DNA of 55,831 bases from assembly GCF_001424425.1 (NCBI RefSeq), contig NZ_LMPT01000008.1:1-55831 (forward strand), given 5' to 3'. The position numbers and the translations under genes are program-made. Each line of letters begins with the position of its first letter. Position 1 is the first letter of the stretch. The notes beneath the pieces are model-generated. The model had not been told where the DNA came from and did no database searches. It was given only the letters and a program-made list of their open reading frames with translations. Shown in pieces: positions 29,362 to 38,328 of the stretch. This DNA comes from Acidovorax sp. Leaf191 (GTDB lineage: Bacteria; Pseudomonadota; Gammaproteobacteria; Burkholderiales; Burkholderiaceae_C).

Positions 29362-30045
29362 TCACTCGCGCACGTCGTCCAGCCGGTAGCCGAAGCCGCG
29401 TACCGTCTTGATGAGGGCGAGCGGATGCCCGTCATCGATCTTGGCGCGCAGGCGGCGCACGTAGACATCCACCACATTGGTCAGGGGGTCCTGGCTGGTG
29501 CCCCACACGTTCGACAGGATGCGCTCGCGGCTGTACACGCGCCCGGGCGAGTTCATGAGCAGCTCCAGCAGCGCCAGTTCCTTGGCGGTGAGTGCGATGG
29601 TCTGGCCGGCCCGGCTGGCGCTCATCCGCTCCAGGTCCAGGGTGAGGTCCGCCACATGCAGCAGGGTGGAGCGGGGCTTTTGCTCGCGGCCCCTGCGCAT
29701 CAGCGCTTCGATGCGCGCCAGCAGTTCTTCAAAAGCGAAAGGCTTGGTCAGGTAATCGTCTGCGCCCAGGCGCAGGCCCTGCACCTTGTCCGCGGTGTTG
29801 CCCAGGGCGCTCAGGATCAGCACGGGCACGTGGTGCCCCTCGGCGCGCAGCGTCTGGCACAGCTCCAGGCCGCTCAGGCCCGGCAGCATCAGGTCCAGGA
29901 TCAGGATGGCGGGCTCAGTGGTGCGGGCCATGGCAAGGCCGTCGGCTCCGTTGCGCGCCAGCTCGACCCGGTAGCCCTCCGCGCGCAGGCCGCGCAACAA
30001 GAAGTCAGCGACACGGGCATCGTCTTCCACGACAAGGATATTCAT
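29362..30045 (-). CDS. OmpR-family response regulator
   Basis: A 227-aa transcription factor. The receiver domain has acidic EDD at 7-9, phospho-acceptor Asp51 (LILDLMLPG) and Lys in DDYLTKPFAFEEL. The winged-helix output domain includes LTAKELALLELLMNSPGRVYSRERIL, TNVVDVYVRRLRAKID and IKTVRGFGYRLDD. It resembles the CusR/CopR-type branch in its general form, but I cannot assign the signal. The start is the ATG at 30045. The kinase gene ends only four bases upstream (30050), so the pair is one transcription unit with the kinase first. Confidence 0.93.
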   Translation of the reverse strand: MNILVVEDDARVADFLLRGLRAEGYRVELARNGADGLAMARTTEPAILILDLMLPGLSGLELCQTLRAEGHHVPVLILSALGNTADKVQGLRLGADDYLTKPFAFEELLARIEALMRRGREQKPRSTLLHVADLTLDLERMSASRAGQTIALTAKELALLELLMNSPGRVYSRERILSNVWGTSQDPLTNVVDVYVRRLRAKIDDGHPLALIKTVRGFGYRLDDVRE

Positions 30046-30049
30046 ACGG

Positions 30050-31699
30050 TCACAAGGCCCATTCAGGCGCGTCGGCGGCAATGACCGGCAAGGAGATGCA
30101 AACGGTCGTGCCGCGCAAGGCGACGCTTTGCACATCGATCTGCCCGGCATGCGCATGCACGATGGACTGTGCAATCGACAAGCCGATGCCGGTGCCGTCC
30201 GCGCGGTGCGCACGCGCCCGCTGGCCGCGCACGAAGCGTTCGAACACATGGGGCAGCTCGTCCGCGTCGATGCCGATCCCGGCGTCGCTGACGACGATGG
30301 CCGCCACCGAAGGATCGGTGCGCAGCGAGACGGCCACCGACGCCCCTTCCGGCGAGTAGCGCACGGCGTTGTCCAGAACGATCATGACCGCCTGGCCCAG
30401 CCTGTCCGCATCGGCATGCACGCGCACCGGCGCTGCCGCCGCGTCGCCCAGGTCCAGCTGAACGTCGACCCGGTGGGCCGCGCCCAGTGTGCGGGCCTGG
30501 TCCACGGCCTCGGCCAGCAGCGCAGGCAGGTCGGTGGAGGTGGGCTTCATGACGAGCTGGTCCGCTTCGGCCTTGGCGATCAGCATCAGGTCGTGGATCA
30601 GGCCCGTCATCTGGTCGATGCCGCTGATGACGCGGCCCAGCGCCTGGCGGTACTCGGCGGTAGGCTTGTCCTTGCCGCGCAGGGCGATCTCGGCCTCGCC
30701 GCGGATCGCGGTAGCGGGGGTGCGCAGTTCGTGCCCGAGGTCTGCAAACAGCTGGCGGCGCCGCTCGTCCAGCTGCTTGAGGGTGTCGTGCGCAGCGCTG
30801 AGCTCCCGCGTCCGGTCGTGCACCGCCACCTCCAGGTCGTGCCGGGCGGCATCGGCGGCTGCGCGGTGGCTTTGCAGCTCCCGCGCCATCGCATTGAAGC
30901 TTTGCGCCACATGGTCGAACTCGTCCCGGGAGCCGGTGGCGATGCGGTGGTCCAGTGCACCCGCCTGCAGCGCCTGCGTGCCGGCGAGCAGGCGGTCCAG
31001 CGGCTGCTGCAGGCGCCGGCTCAGGCTCAGGGCCATGACGACCGCCGCCGCCAGGGTGATGAGAGCCATGGCGATGGCCTTTTCGCGCAGGGCCGCGAGC
31101 GCACGCTCCGTGGCGGCCCGCGCCATGGGCACGGTCAGCCGCTGGCGCTCGATCGCCCCGTTGAGCACCTCGCGCAGATCTCGGCCCTTGGCCATGTCGA
31201 ACACCTGGTTGATCTCTTCCCACAGCACCGCAAACTCGGCCCCGGGCTCCAGGGGGGTCAGGGGCTTGAGGCGCGCATCCACGGCCTGGATGTTGTCCTT
31301 GAGCAGCTCGGAGACGCCCACCAGCTGGTGCACCTCCTGCGGCACTGCAATGCCGTCGCGCTCGGCCAGCTCGCGCCAGAGCGTGACGTCCTGCACGGCC
31401 AACGACTCCAGCGCAGCGGCGCTGCGCTGCATGCTGCTGATGAGCCGTTCGCGAACCTCGGGGCTGGCATCGGCGTTCATCAGGCGCTGCATGGCCCACA
31501 CGCGCAGCCGCTGCTTGTTGGCCGACAGGTCCAGCAGCTCCGACAGGATGTCGCTCGCCAGGCGGCTGTGGCGCGCGTAGTCGTTCACACGGTAGGCCCC
31601 TGCGTAGACAAAGGCAGCCTGCACGCACACCAGCGCCAAAAGCGCCGCAAAGGCCAGGGACAGCCGCGTGCGAAACATCGGATGCAGCAAACGCTTCAT
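30050..31699 (-). CDS. Sensor histidine kinase
   Basis: A 549-aa membrane kinase. TM1 lies at about residues 10-32 and TM2 at about 210-230, with a periplasmic helical region of about 175 residues between. HAMP follows (SRRLQQPLDRLLAGTQALQAGALDHRI). The H-box LFADLGHELRTPATAIRG has its His near residue 322. The N-box is IVLDNAVRYSPEG, with G-boxes VSDAGIGID and GTGIGLSIA. The periplasmic part is helix-rich with no recognised ligand domain. The start is the ATG at 31699. It lies in an operon with the response regulator at 29362-30045, and downstream of the HD-GYP gene on the same strand with an 81-base gap. Confidence 0.92.
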   Translation of the reverse strand: MKRLLHPMFRTRLSLAFAALLALVCVQAAFVYAGAYRVNDYARHSRLASDILSELLDLSANKQRLRVWAMQRLMNADASPEVRERLISSMQRSAAALESLAVQDVTLWRELAERDGIAVPQEVHQLVGVSELLKDNIQAVDARLKPLTPLEPGAEFAVLWEEINQVFDMAKGRDLREVLNGAIERQRLTVPMARAATERALAALREKAIAMALITLAAAVVMALSLSRRLQQPLDRLLAGTQALQAGALDHRIATGSRDEFDHVAQSFNAMARELQSHRAAADAARHDLEVAVHDRTRELSAAHDTLKQLDERRRQLFADLGHELRTPATAIRGEAEIALRGKDKPTAEYRQALGRVISGIDQMTGLIHDLMLIAKAEADQLVMKPTSTDLPALLAEAVDQARTLGAAHRVDVQLDLGDAAAAPVRVHADADRLGQAVMIVLDNAVRYSPEGASVAVSLRTDPSVAAIVVSDAGIGIDADELPHVFERFVRGQRARAHRADGTGIGLSIAQSIVHAHAGQIDVQSVALRGTTVCISLPVIAADAPEWAL

Positions 31700-31780
31700 G
31701 GGGACAGCACACTCCAGAATGCGAACGGACAGACGGGAAGGCCTGCGGACGCTACCGCAGGCCTGTGCATTCTGCAGGCT

Positions 31781-33061
31781 TCACCAGGCCTTGACCGAGA
31801 ACCCCGACCACAGTTCGTTCAAATCCGGGAACCGCCACTTGTCCGGGTCCTCGCGCGCCACGATCTTCTCGGTGCACCCCGGCGCCGCCAGGTCCACCAG
31901 TTCGGGCGGAATGCGCAGGTCCGACTTCGTGCTGAAGAACACCTTTACGATCGGCGTGGTGAGCGCCGCCGGCGCCTGCTCCGTCACCACCCCGATGCGC
32001 CCGGAGGTCAGCCGCACCAGCGAGCCCACCGGATAGATGCCGATGCTCTTGACGAAGGCCTGGAACAGCCGCGCATCGAAGTGGTCGTTCGTCCACTCCG
32101 CCATGCGCCGCAGCGATTCGGCCGGGTCCCAGCCGCGCTTGTAGGGCCGGTCGGACGTCACGGCGTCGTACACGTCGCAGATCGCCGTCATGCGCGCGAT
32201 GATGCTGATGCCTTCTCCCTTGAGCTTGTCCGGGTAGCCCGTGCCGTCCACCTTTTCGTGGTGGTGCAGGCAGGCGTCCATCACCGCCTCGGGCACGCCA
32301 GAGCCTTCCTTGAGCATGTGGTAGCCCTCCACCGGGTGGCTGCGCACCACGGTGAACTCCTGGTCGGTGAGCTTGCCGGGCTTGTTGAGGACGGCCAGCG
32401 GGATCGCCGCCTTGCCCAGGTCGTGCAAGAGCCCCGCCATGCCCGCCAGGCGCTGCTGGTCGTCCTTGAGCTTGAGCTGCTTGGCCAGCGCCACCATGAG
32501 CGCGCAAACCGCCACCGAGTGCATGTAGGTGTAGTCGTCCGCGGTTTTCAGGCGCGCCAGGCTGATGAGGGCGCCGGGGTTGCGCGTGACGGAGTCGGTG
32601 ATCTCCTCGACCAGGCTTTGCGCGCCCGCGGCGTCCACTGCACGGCCCATGCGCGCCTCGTTGAACATGGAGACCATCGCCTCCTTGGATTGCGTGCAGA
32701 TGGCGGCGGCCCGCTTGAGCTCGCTTTTCATGTCCGTGGCGGTCCGGTCGCGCTGGGGCGGCGGCGGTGGGGGCGGCAGCGTGACCTTGAGCGTGGGCAG
32801 GTCTTCCAGGCGGCTGAAGTCGGTCTCGATCTTGGCGTCGGCCTCCTCGCGCGAGACGGAAGCAGTGCCTGGCGCCACGTCCAGGCCCTTGTCGGTGTCG
32901 ATCCAGCACTCGTGGATGGCAGTGGACTGGATGCGGGCGAGGTCCTTGGGGTCCTTGAGCAGGAACTTGGCGCGCCAGAAGGGGTGCTCCATCCACGAGC
33001 CGCAGAACTCGTGCAAGTACATGCCCAGGGTGAGATGTTCGATTTGGATGCGCTTGAGCAT
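31781..33061 (-). CDS. HD-GYP domain cyclic-di-GMP phosphodiesterase
   Basis: A 426-aa cytoplasmic protein. An N-terminal DUF3391-like segment (MLKRIQIEHLTLGMYLHEFCGSWMEHPFW) is followed by a proline run (PPPPPPP near residue 110), then the HD-GYP domain. The HD pair is in GLLHDLGKAAIP near residue 212 and the GYP motif in HHHEKVDGTGYP near residue 274. Helper residues in RMTAICDVYDAVTSDRPYK are intact. The enzyme is expected to hydrolyse c-di-GMP to GMP or pGpG. About 90 residues after the catalytic domain (VRLTSGRIGVVTEQAP) are typical of this subgroup. The start ATG at 33061 gives the normal N-terminus. Confidence 0.93.
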   Translation of the reverse strand: MLKRIQIEHLTLGMYLHEFCGSWMEHPFWRAKFLLKDPKDLARIQSTAIHECWIDTDKGLDVAPGTASVSREEADAKIETDFSRLEDLPTLKVTLPPPPPPPQRDRTATDMKSELKRAAAICTQSKEAMVSMFNEARMGRAVDAAGAQSLVEEITDSVTRNPGALISLARLKTADDYTYMHSVAVCALMVALAKQLKLKDDQQRLAGMAGLLHDLGKAAIPLAVLNKPGKLTDQEFTVVRSHPVEGYHMLKEGSGVPEAVMDACLHHHEKVDGTGYPDKLKGEGISIIARMTAICDVYDAVTSDRPYKRGWDPAESLRRMAEWTNDHFDARLFQAFVKSIGIYPVGSLVRLTSGRIGVVTEQAPAALTTPIVKVFFSTKSDLRIPPELVDLAAPGCTEKIVAREDPDKWRFPDLNELWSGFSVKAW

Positions 33062-33185
33062 GGCCGGGACCTGGGAGAAAAGATGCGCGCCTTCAGGCGG
33101 TGGCAACGGTAACCAATGGTAGCGTTTTTGGCCTGGTTGTTCGTTCGTAGAACCCTCTATTTGCGGGCATCACAATCCACAAAAA

Positions 33186-33204
33186 TTGCACCATAACAGT
33201 GCAA
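33186..33204. promoter_or_regulatory. Inverted repeat TTGCAC-N7-GTGCAA in the gap before the ridA-like gene
   Basis: A 6-base perfect inverted repeat separated by CATAACA, giving a T-N11-A core as in LysR-type binding sites. It lies about 235 bases upstream of the ridA-like start and 125 bases from the divergent HD-GYP start. The LysR gene at the end of the downstream cluster is a candidate binder. Nothing else is supportable in the 377-base gap 33062-33438. Confidence 0.4.
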
Positions 33205-33438
33205 AACAGCACAAGCAACTAATGTTCGCGCGGCACGCCTGCATCCGCCACCCAGTTCGGCCATGTCTCAGCCACACCATCCGGGTGAACCTGCTGACAA
33301 TTCTGCGGGGTCCTGGACACGCCACGACGCCGTCATCCATGCAAAGGACAGATGGCATGAGATCAGGATTCGGCATCGGGCCACCAGGGATTCGCTCCTT
33401 TAATGGACGTTCATCCAACCCGTCAGCCAAGGACGCCC

Positions 33439-33819
33439 ATGTTGAGAACGCATACCCCACCCGACATATTTGCCCCCATCGGCCCCTACGCCCAGGCCGT
33501 GGAAGCCATCTCCGTGAACCGCCTGCTTTTCATCAGCGGCACCATGGGACTGGAGCCGGACGGCAGACTGGCGAAGGGCTTCGAAGCGCAAGCCCACCGC
33601 GTCTGGTCCAACATCGAGGCCACACTCGCGGCGGCCGGCATGGGCCGCGAGAATCTGGCGAAACTGACCATATGGCTGGCCAACTACGATGACTGGCGCC
33701 TGGGCGCCGACATCCGCCAGCGCTACCTGGGCGACCACAAGGTGGCGATGTCGGTGGTGCAGGTGGGGCTGGTCCACCCGGACTGGCTGATCGAAGTCGA
33801 AGCCATTGCGGTGGGGTGA
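33439..33819 (+). CDS. RidA/YjgF-family protein
   Basis: A 126-aa member of the Rid family, whose best-known members hydrolyse reactive enamines and imines to ketones. The family signature is present: FAPIGPYAQAVEAISVNRLLFISGTMGLEPDGRLAKG near the start and a short, non-archetypal C-terminus (HPDWLIEVEAIAV) in place of the IEIEAIA motif. The ligand-binding Arg of RidA (normally in CARxxV) is not obvious; the region reads VGLVHPDW, placing it with other Rid subfamilies. The start is ATG 33439 with AAGGA 5 bases upstream. Four bases separate it from the molybdenum hydroxylase small subunit, so it is cotranscribed and may detoxify an imine formed by that enzyme. Confidence 0.88.
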   Translation: MLRTHTPPDIFAPIGPYAQAVEAISVNRLLFISGTMGLEPDGRLAKGFEAQAHRVWSNIEATLAAAGMGRENLAKLTIWLANYDDWRLGADIRQRYLGDHKVAMSVVQVGLVHPDWLIEVEAIAVG

Positions 33820-33822
33820 GCG

Positions 33823-34287
33823 ATGGTGGAATTCGAATTGAACGGCCGCAATGTGGCGCTGGACCTGCCGGCCGACATGCCCCTGCTGTGGGCACTGCGT
33901 GATGTGCAAGGGCTGACAGGCACCAAGTTCGGCTGCGGCCTGGCGCTTTGCGGTGCGTGCACTGTCCACCTGAACGGCACGGCCATCCGCTCTTGCCAGA
34001 CACCGATTTCCGCCGTGGCCGGCCAGCGCATCACCACCATCGAGGGCATTGGCGCCACTGACGTGGGGCGCGCCGTGCAAAAAGCCTGGCTGGATGAGTC
34101 CGTGGTGCAGTGCGGCTACTGCCAGTCGGGGCAGATCATGTCGGCATGCTCGCTGCTCAGCCAGAACGCCAAACCCACGGACGCCGACATCGACGCAGCC
34201 ATGTCCGGCAACATCTGCCGCTGCGGCACCTACTCGCGCATCCGGGTAGCCATCCACCGCGCGGCCCGCGGCGGAGGCCAGGCATGA
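33823..34287 (+). CDS. iorA: [2Fe-2S] small subunit of an isoquinoline 1-oxidoreductase-type molybdenum hydroxylase
   Basis: A 154-aa ferredoxin-type subunit. The first cluster motif [17 protein letters not shown] with a following RSC, and the second helical cluster domain [13 protein letters not shown] ... [13 protein letters not shown], hold all eight cysteines for two [2Fe-2S] centres. This matches the small subunits of two-component aldehyde or N-heterocycle hydroxylases. Electrons pass from the molybdenum subunit through these clusters to an acceptor, often a cytochrome. The start is ATG 33823, three bases after the ridA-like stop, and its own stop overlaps the next start (ATGA). The symbol follows the named isoquinoline enzyme; the actual substrate may differ. 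Confidence 0.9.
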   Translation: MVEFELNGRNVALDLPADMPLLWALRDVQGLTGTKFGCGLALCGACTVHLNGTAIRSCQTPISAVAGQRITTIEGIGATDVGRAVQKAWLDESVVQCGYCQSGQIMSACSLLSQNAKPTDADIDAAMSGNICRCGTYSRIRVAIHRAARGGGQA

Positions 34288-36533
34288 GCATCCAGAAAAC
34301 AACACCACTAGCCGCCGGCCGCTCTGGCCCCTGCGAACGGTGGCGGCAGCCAGAAGACGCGGCAACACCCGTGCTGACCCGCCGCGTACTGCTGATGGCC
34401 GGAGGATCGCTGGCCCTGGGCGTGGCGCTGCCCGGGCGACCTGCAGGCCGGCACTCCGAGGCGCTGGCAGCCATGCAGGCCCCTGCGCCCTTCGAACCCA
34501 ACGCGTTCATCCGCATCGGCACCGACGACAGCGTGACGCTGACGATGGCGCGCGTCGAGATGGGCCAAGGGATCTACACCGCGCTGTCGATGCTGATCGC
34601 CGAGGAACTGGAAGTGCCGCTCTCGCGCGTCACGCTGGCCCATGCCCCGCCGGACGCAGCCCGCTATGGCAACCCGCGTGCGGGCGGCGGTCAGATCACC
34701 GGCGGGTCCAACTCCATCATGGGCGCCTGGGAGCCGATGCGCGTGGCCGGCGCCACCGCGAGGGCCATGCTGGTGAGCGCCGCGGCCCAGGAATGGGGCG
34801 TGCCTGCGGCCGAATGCCAGGCGCACGGGGGCCAGGTCAGCCATCCGCCCAGCGGGCGCCGGCTTCGCTACGGCCAGCTGACCCGCAGCGCCGCACGTCT
34901 GCCCGTGCCGCAGCCGGTGGCGCTCAAGCCCCGGCACTTGTTCCGGTTGATTGGCAAACCCATCCCGCGCCTGGACGTGGCGGGCAAGGTCGACGGGTCG
35001 GCCACCTACGGCATCGATGTGCGCCTGCCCGGCATGCTCTACGCGGCGGTGGCGGCGTGCCCGGTATTCGGCGGCACGCTCGCCAGCGTGGGCGAAGCCC
35101 CAGCCCTGGCGGTGTCTGGCGTGCGCCAGGTGGTGCGAATCTCCAATGCCGTGGCCGTCATCGCCGTCCACTCCTGGGCGGCCAAGCAAGGGCTCGCGGC
35201 GCTGAAGATCGAGTGGGATCACGGCGCCGGGGCGGGCGTCTCCACCGCGCAGCTGCGCCAGGACCTGGAGCGACAGCTGGACCGCCAGGATGCCGCATCG
35301 GCGCTGTCGAAAGGCGACGTGCAAGCCGCCCTGGCAGGCGCCGCGTCGCGCCATTCGGCGGTCTACCACTCGCCGTTTCTGGCCCACGCGGCGATGGAGC
35401 CCGTCAACTGCACCGTGCACCTCACGCCGGACGGCTGCGACGTGTGGGTGGGAACGCAGGCGCCCATCCGCGCGCGCGATGCCGCAGTGAAGGCATCGGC
35501 GCTGCCGGCCGACAAGATCCGCATCCACAACCACCTGCTGGGCGGCGGCTTTGGACGCCGGCTGGAGGCGGACTATGTGGAGCAGTCCGTGGCGCTCGCG
35601 CGCACGGTGCAGGGCCCCGTGCAGTTCATCTGGTCGCGCGAGGAGGATATCCAGCACGACATCCTGCGGCCGATGTACGCCGACAGGTTGAGTGCGGCGC
35701 TGGACGCGCAGGGCCGGCCCACGGCCATCACCCATCGGGTAGTGGGATCGTCCATCCTCGCGCGGGTCGCTCCGGGCGCTGTTCGCAATGGCCTGGATGG
35801 CGATGCGGTGGAAGCAGGTCTTGGGCCCTACACATGGCCTGCTGCCCAGCTCGACTATGTGCGCCATGAGCCCATGCCGGGGTTGGCCACGGGCTGGTGG
35901 CGCGGGGTGGGGCCCACGCACAACTGCTTCGTGATCGAGAGCTTCGTGGATGAACTGGCCGCCCTGTCGCGCCAGGACCCCGTGGCCTACCGCCTGGCAC
36001 TGCTGCCCCCAAAGTCCCGCGCGCGGGCCGTGCTGGAACTGGTGGCGCTGAAGTCGGGGTGGGCCATACCGTTGCCTGCAGCAAACGCCGAGGGCTCCCG
36101 CAGGGGCCGGGGCGTTGCAGTGCTGTCGGCATTTGGCAGCTTCATGGCCCAGGTGGCCGAAGTCACCGTGGACGCCGCAGGCGAGATTCGCGTGGACCGC
36201 GTGGTATGTGCCGTCGACTGCGGGATGGTCGTCAACCCGGACACCGTCCATGCGCAAGTGGACGGCAGCATCCAGTTTGGCGTGACGGCAGCGCTGTGGG
36301 GCGAGATCACGCTGCAGGGCGGCCGTGTGGAGCAGAGCAATTTCCACGACTACCGCGTGCTTCGGCTGTCCGAGGCACCGCAGGTGGATGTACACGTGCT
36401 GCAGAGCGACGAGCCGCCCGGAGGCATCGGGGAGCCGGGCACGTCCGCGGTGATCGCGGCGGTGGCCAATGCGGTGCACGCTGCCGTAGGGCACCGTGCG
36501 CGCAGTCTGCCCCTGCGGCCGGGCTCCGCTTGA
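34284..36533 (+). CDS. iorB: Molybdopterin-binding large subunit, isoquinoline 1-oxidoreductase type
   Basis: A 749-aa molybdenum hydroxylase subunit. The N-terminus carries a twin-arginine-like export signal, [21 protein letters not shown], which implies a periplasmic folded enzyme exported with its small subunit. Molybdopterin-contact regions include [73 protein letters not shown] and [18 protein letters not shown]. The C-terminal GEPGTSA glutamate is the catalytic base of the family. It overlaps iorA by four bases. The family oxidises N-heterocycles or aldehydes; no maturation (XdhC/CoxI-like) gene is nearby. The start ATG 34284 gives the signal at once. Confidence 0.9.
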   Translation: MSIQKTTPLAAGRSGPCERWRQPEDAATPVLTRRVLLMAGGSLALGVALPGRPAGRHSEALAAMQAPAPFEPNAFIRIGTDDSVTLTMARVEMGQGIYTALSMLIAEELEVPLSRVTLAHAPPDAARYGNPRAGGGQITGGSNSIMGAWEPMRVAGATARAMLVSAAAQEWGVPAAECQAHGGQVSHPPSGRRLRYGQLTRSAARLPVPQPVALKPRHLFRLIGKPIPRLDVAGKVDGSATYGIDVRLPGMLYAAVAACPVFGGTLASVGEAPALAVSGVRQVVRISNAVAVIAVHSWAAKQGLAALKIEWDHGAGAGVSTAQLRQDLERQLDRQDAASALSKGDVQAALAGAASRHSAVYHSPFLAHAAMEPVNCTVHLTPDGCDVWVGTQAPIRARDAAVKASALPADKIRIHNHLLGGGFGRRLEADYVEQSVALARTVQGPVQFIWSREEDIQHDILRPMYADRLSAALDAQGRPTAITHRVVGSSILARVAPGAVRNGLDGDAVEAGLGPYTWPAAQLDYVRHEPMPGLATGWWRGVGPTHNCFVIESFVDELAALSRQDPVAYRLALLPPKSRARAVLELVALKSGWAIPLPAANAEGSRRGRGVAVLSAFGSFMAQVAEVTVDAAGEIRVDRVVCAVDCGMVVNPDTVHAQVDGSIQFGVTAALWGEITLQGGRVEQSNFHDYRVLRLSEAPQVDVHVLQSDEPPGGIGEPGTSAVIAAVANAVHAAVGHRARSLPLRPGSA

Positions 36534-36588
36534 GGTACCGTACTGCCCATCGATCCCGATTGCCTGCCCAGCCCCGGCAGCAGAGCCT

Positions 36589-37509
36589 ATGAGCGACATC
36601 ACCCTTGCAGCCTTGCAGGCCTTTCGGGCCGTGGCCCGATGCGGCAGCTTTACCGCTGCGGCCAGTGACTTGGCATGTTCACAATCCGCCATCAGCAGGC
36701 ACATCGCGTCGCTGGAACGCAGTACGCAGCAGACGCTCGTCTTGCGGGGGCACCGGCGCGCAGAGCTGACGCCCGCAGGCGAGATCTACCTCGAGACGGT
36801 GCACCGTGCGCTGCAAGAGTTGGCGCGCGGCGCAGCGCAGCTGGCAAGCACCTCGGCCCTGAGATCGCGCACCGTCAAGATCCTGGCCATGCCGTCGTTT
36901 GCCTCCCGCTGGCTGATCCCGCGCCTGGCCCGGCTGCATGTGGCGGGGATCGATGCAGAGATCGACCTGGCCACTTCGATTTGGGATGCAGACTTTCGCA
37001 AGGAACGTTTCGATATCGGAATCCACTACGGCGATGGATCGCTGCCGGGATCCCACCTGCTCATGCACGACAGCCTGGTGCCGGTGATATCTGCACAGCT
37101 CGCGGCCGAACGGCCGATTCGCACGTTGGGCGACCTGCAGCGCTTTCCATGGCTGCACGACTCGCTGCGGGCCGGCAAGTGGCAGCAGTGGCTGTCTGCC
37201 TGCAACGCGACGCATCTGTCAGGCGCCAGGAACATGCGGTTGCAGGGCACGGAGACCACCCTGACGGCCGCTGTGGCCGCAGTAGGCATCGCCATAGGCC
37301 ATGACACACTCATCGCGCACGACGTGATGCAGGGCAGACTGGTGGAGGCATGGCCCTTCTACCTGCCCATGGCGGCCGGATACCACCTCGTTGTGCCCCA
37401 ACGCAGCAAAACCAGCCCCCACGTGAAAGCTGTGGTGGACTGGATGCTCAGCGAGGCCGGGTCCTTCCGCGACGCTGCGGGGTCCTGGCGCCGGCTTGCG
37501 GGTCTCTGA
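36589..37509 (+). CDS. LysR-family regulator (GcvA-like)
   Basis: A 306-aa regulator. The winged-helix domain (LAALQAFRAVARCGSFTAAASDLACSQSAISRHIASLERSTQQTLVLRGHRRAELTPAG) is followed by the periplasmic-binding-like effector domain (AMPSFASRWLIPRLARLH, FDIGIHYGDGSLPG, GIAIGHDTLIAHDVMQGRLV). The pattern FASRWLIPRL with GIHYGDG is typical of the GcvA branch. The start is ATG 36589, 55 bases after iorB on the same strand, without an obvious strong ribosome site. Placement suggests it controls the ridA-iorAB unit, possibly through the inverted repeat at 33186-33204. The effector is unknown. Confidence 0.9.
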   Translation: MSDITLAALQAFRAVARCGSFTAAASDLACSQSAISRHIASLERSTQQTLVLRGHRRAELTPAGEIYLETVHRALQELARGAAQLASTSALRSRTVKILAMPSFASRWLIPRLARLHVAGIDAEIDLATSIWDADFRKERFDIGIHYGDGSLPGSHLLMHDSLVPVISAQLAAERPIRTLGDLQRFPWLHDSLRAGKWQQWLSACNATHLSGARNMRLQGTETTLTAAVAAVGIAIGHDTLIAHDVMQGRLVEAWPFYLPMAAGYHLVVPQRSKTSPHVKAVVDWMLSEAGSFRDAAGSWRRLAGL

Positions 37510-37628
37510 AGCGCAGGGATTCAGCGCAGTGGCGCGGCGTGTGGCACTGTGAACCAGCCGGGGCATCTGGCTCGCGCATGCCGGTGTGGTGCGGGGGCGC
37601 CAGATCGGCGGCCCACCCGCACAATCGT

Positions 37629-38030
37629 TCAGAACTTGGTGGCCTTGATGTCTGCCTTGGCCTTGTCGTAGTCGGCCTCGGCCTGCTTTTCACACGCGTT
37701 CTTGGCGTCGCCGGTCTGGTCGTCGCACTTTTCCTTGGCCACGTCATGCGCGCCCTCCGCCTTGGCCTCTGCCACCTTGCGGGCATGGGCGGGGCTGGGC
37801 TTGTACTGTTGCTCCAGCTCGGCCTTGGCAATCTTCTCCTTGGCTTCGGCCTCTTCCTCGCACACATCCTTGGCGTTGGCCTTCAGAGTGTCGCATTGCA
37901 CCTTCTGCGATTTGTAGTCCGCTTCGATCTTGTTCTTTTCTGCCTTGTACTGGTCGCTTGTCAAAGCGTGTGCGCCCGTGGAGGCAAGAAACCCGGCAGC
38001 GATGGCCACGGCGATGAGGTTGGTTTTCAT
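37629..38030 (-). CDS. Small exported, charge-rich helical protein
   Basis: A 133-aa protein with a clean signal peptide (MKTNLIAVAIAAGFLASTGAHA) cleaved before LTSDQY. The mature protein is unusually rich in Lys, Glu, Asp and Ala, with long amphipathic helices (AEKNKIEADYKSQKVQCD, EEEAEAKEKIAKAELEQQY, KQAEADYDKAKADIKATKF). Four cysteines are spaced regularly (QCD, VCEEE, KCDDQ, ACEKQ) and could form two disulphides. I recognise no named domain, though short exported proteins of this composition are frequent in Comamonadaceae. The start is ATG 38030 with AGGAG 5 bases upstream. It is divergent from the operon beginning at 38329. Its function is unknown; it may be a stress or envelope helper protein. 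Confidence 0.75.
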   Translation of the reverse strand: MKTNLIAVAIAAGFLASTGAHALTSDQYKAEKNKIEADYKSQKVQCDTLKANAKDVCEEEAEAKEKIAKAELEQQYKPSPAHARKVAEAKAEGAHDVAKEKCDDQTGDAKNACEKQAEADYDKAKADIKATKF

Positions 38031-38218
38031 GGAATCTCCTTGAATGAAAGACAAAGCAATGTCGCCGCCTGGGGCACTGGCCCGCCGTAGGCCATGGTTG
38101 ACGAAAAAGGTCGGCGGTGACCTGACAGCAGTCTCAGCTCGGTTGCCTCAATCCGTCCCCACTGCCGTCCCAACCCTTTTGCCTGACCCACGCGACGCGC
38201 GACCCAGCATCCCTTCGT

Positions 38219-38234
38219 TGTAATTGGCTGTAAT
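38219..38234. promoter_or_regulatory. Direct repeat TGTAAT-N4-TGTAAT upstream of the novel cluster
   Basis: Two perfect TGTAAT half-sites start at 38219 and 38229, exactly one helical turn apart, with a third loose copy (TTGATC) at 38239. Ten-base spaced direct repeats are typical binding sites of OmpR-family regulators. They lie about 100 bases upstream of the first gene of the cluster. Apart from this, the 298-base gap 38031-38328 shows nothing firm. Confidence 0.35.
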
Positions 38235-38328
38235 CGCTTTGATCGCGGCCTCTGCCTACAGTCGCTTCACTGCCTGAGCAATGGCAGCAAGAAGCCCCCA
38301 GCGACAGGACATCAGGCAGGAGTTCCTC

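Noticed and set aside
30128..33112. Plus-strand open frame of nearly 1000 codons opposite the histidine kinase and HD-GYP genes
   Set aside because: It is a shadow frame: His/Arg/Gln-rich, no motifs, and fully covered by two well-supported minus-strand genes.
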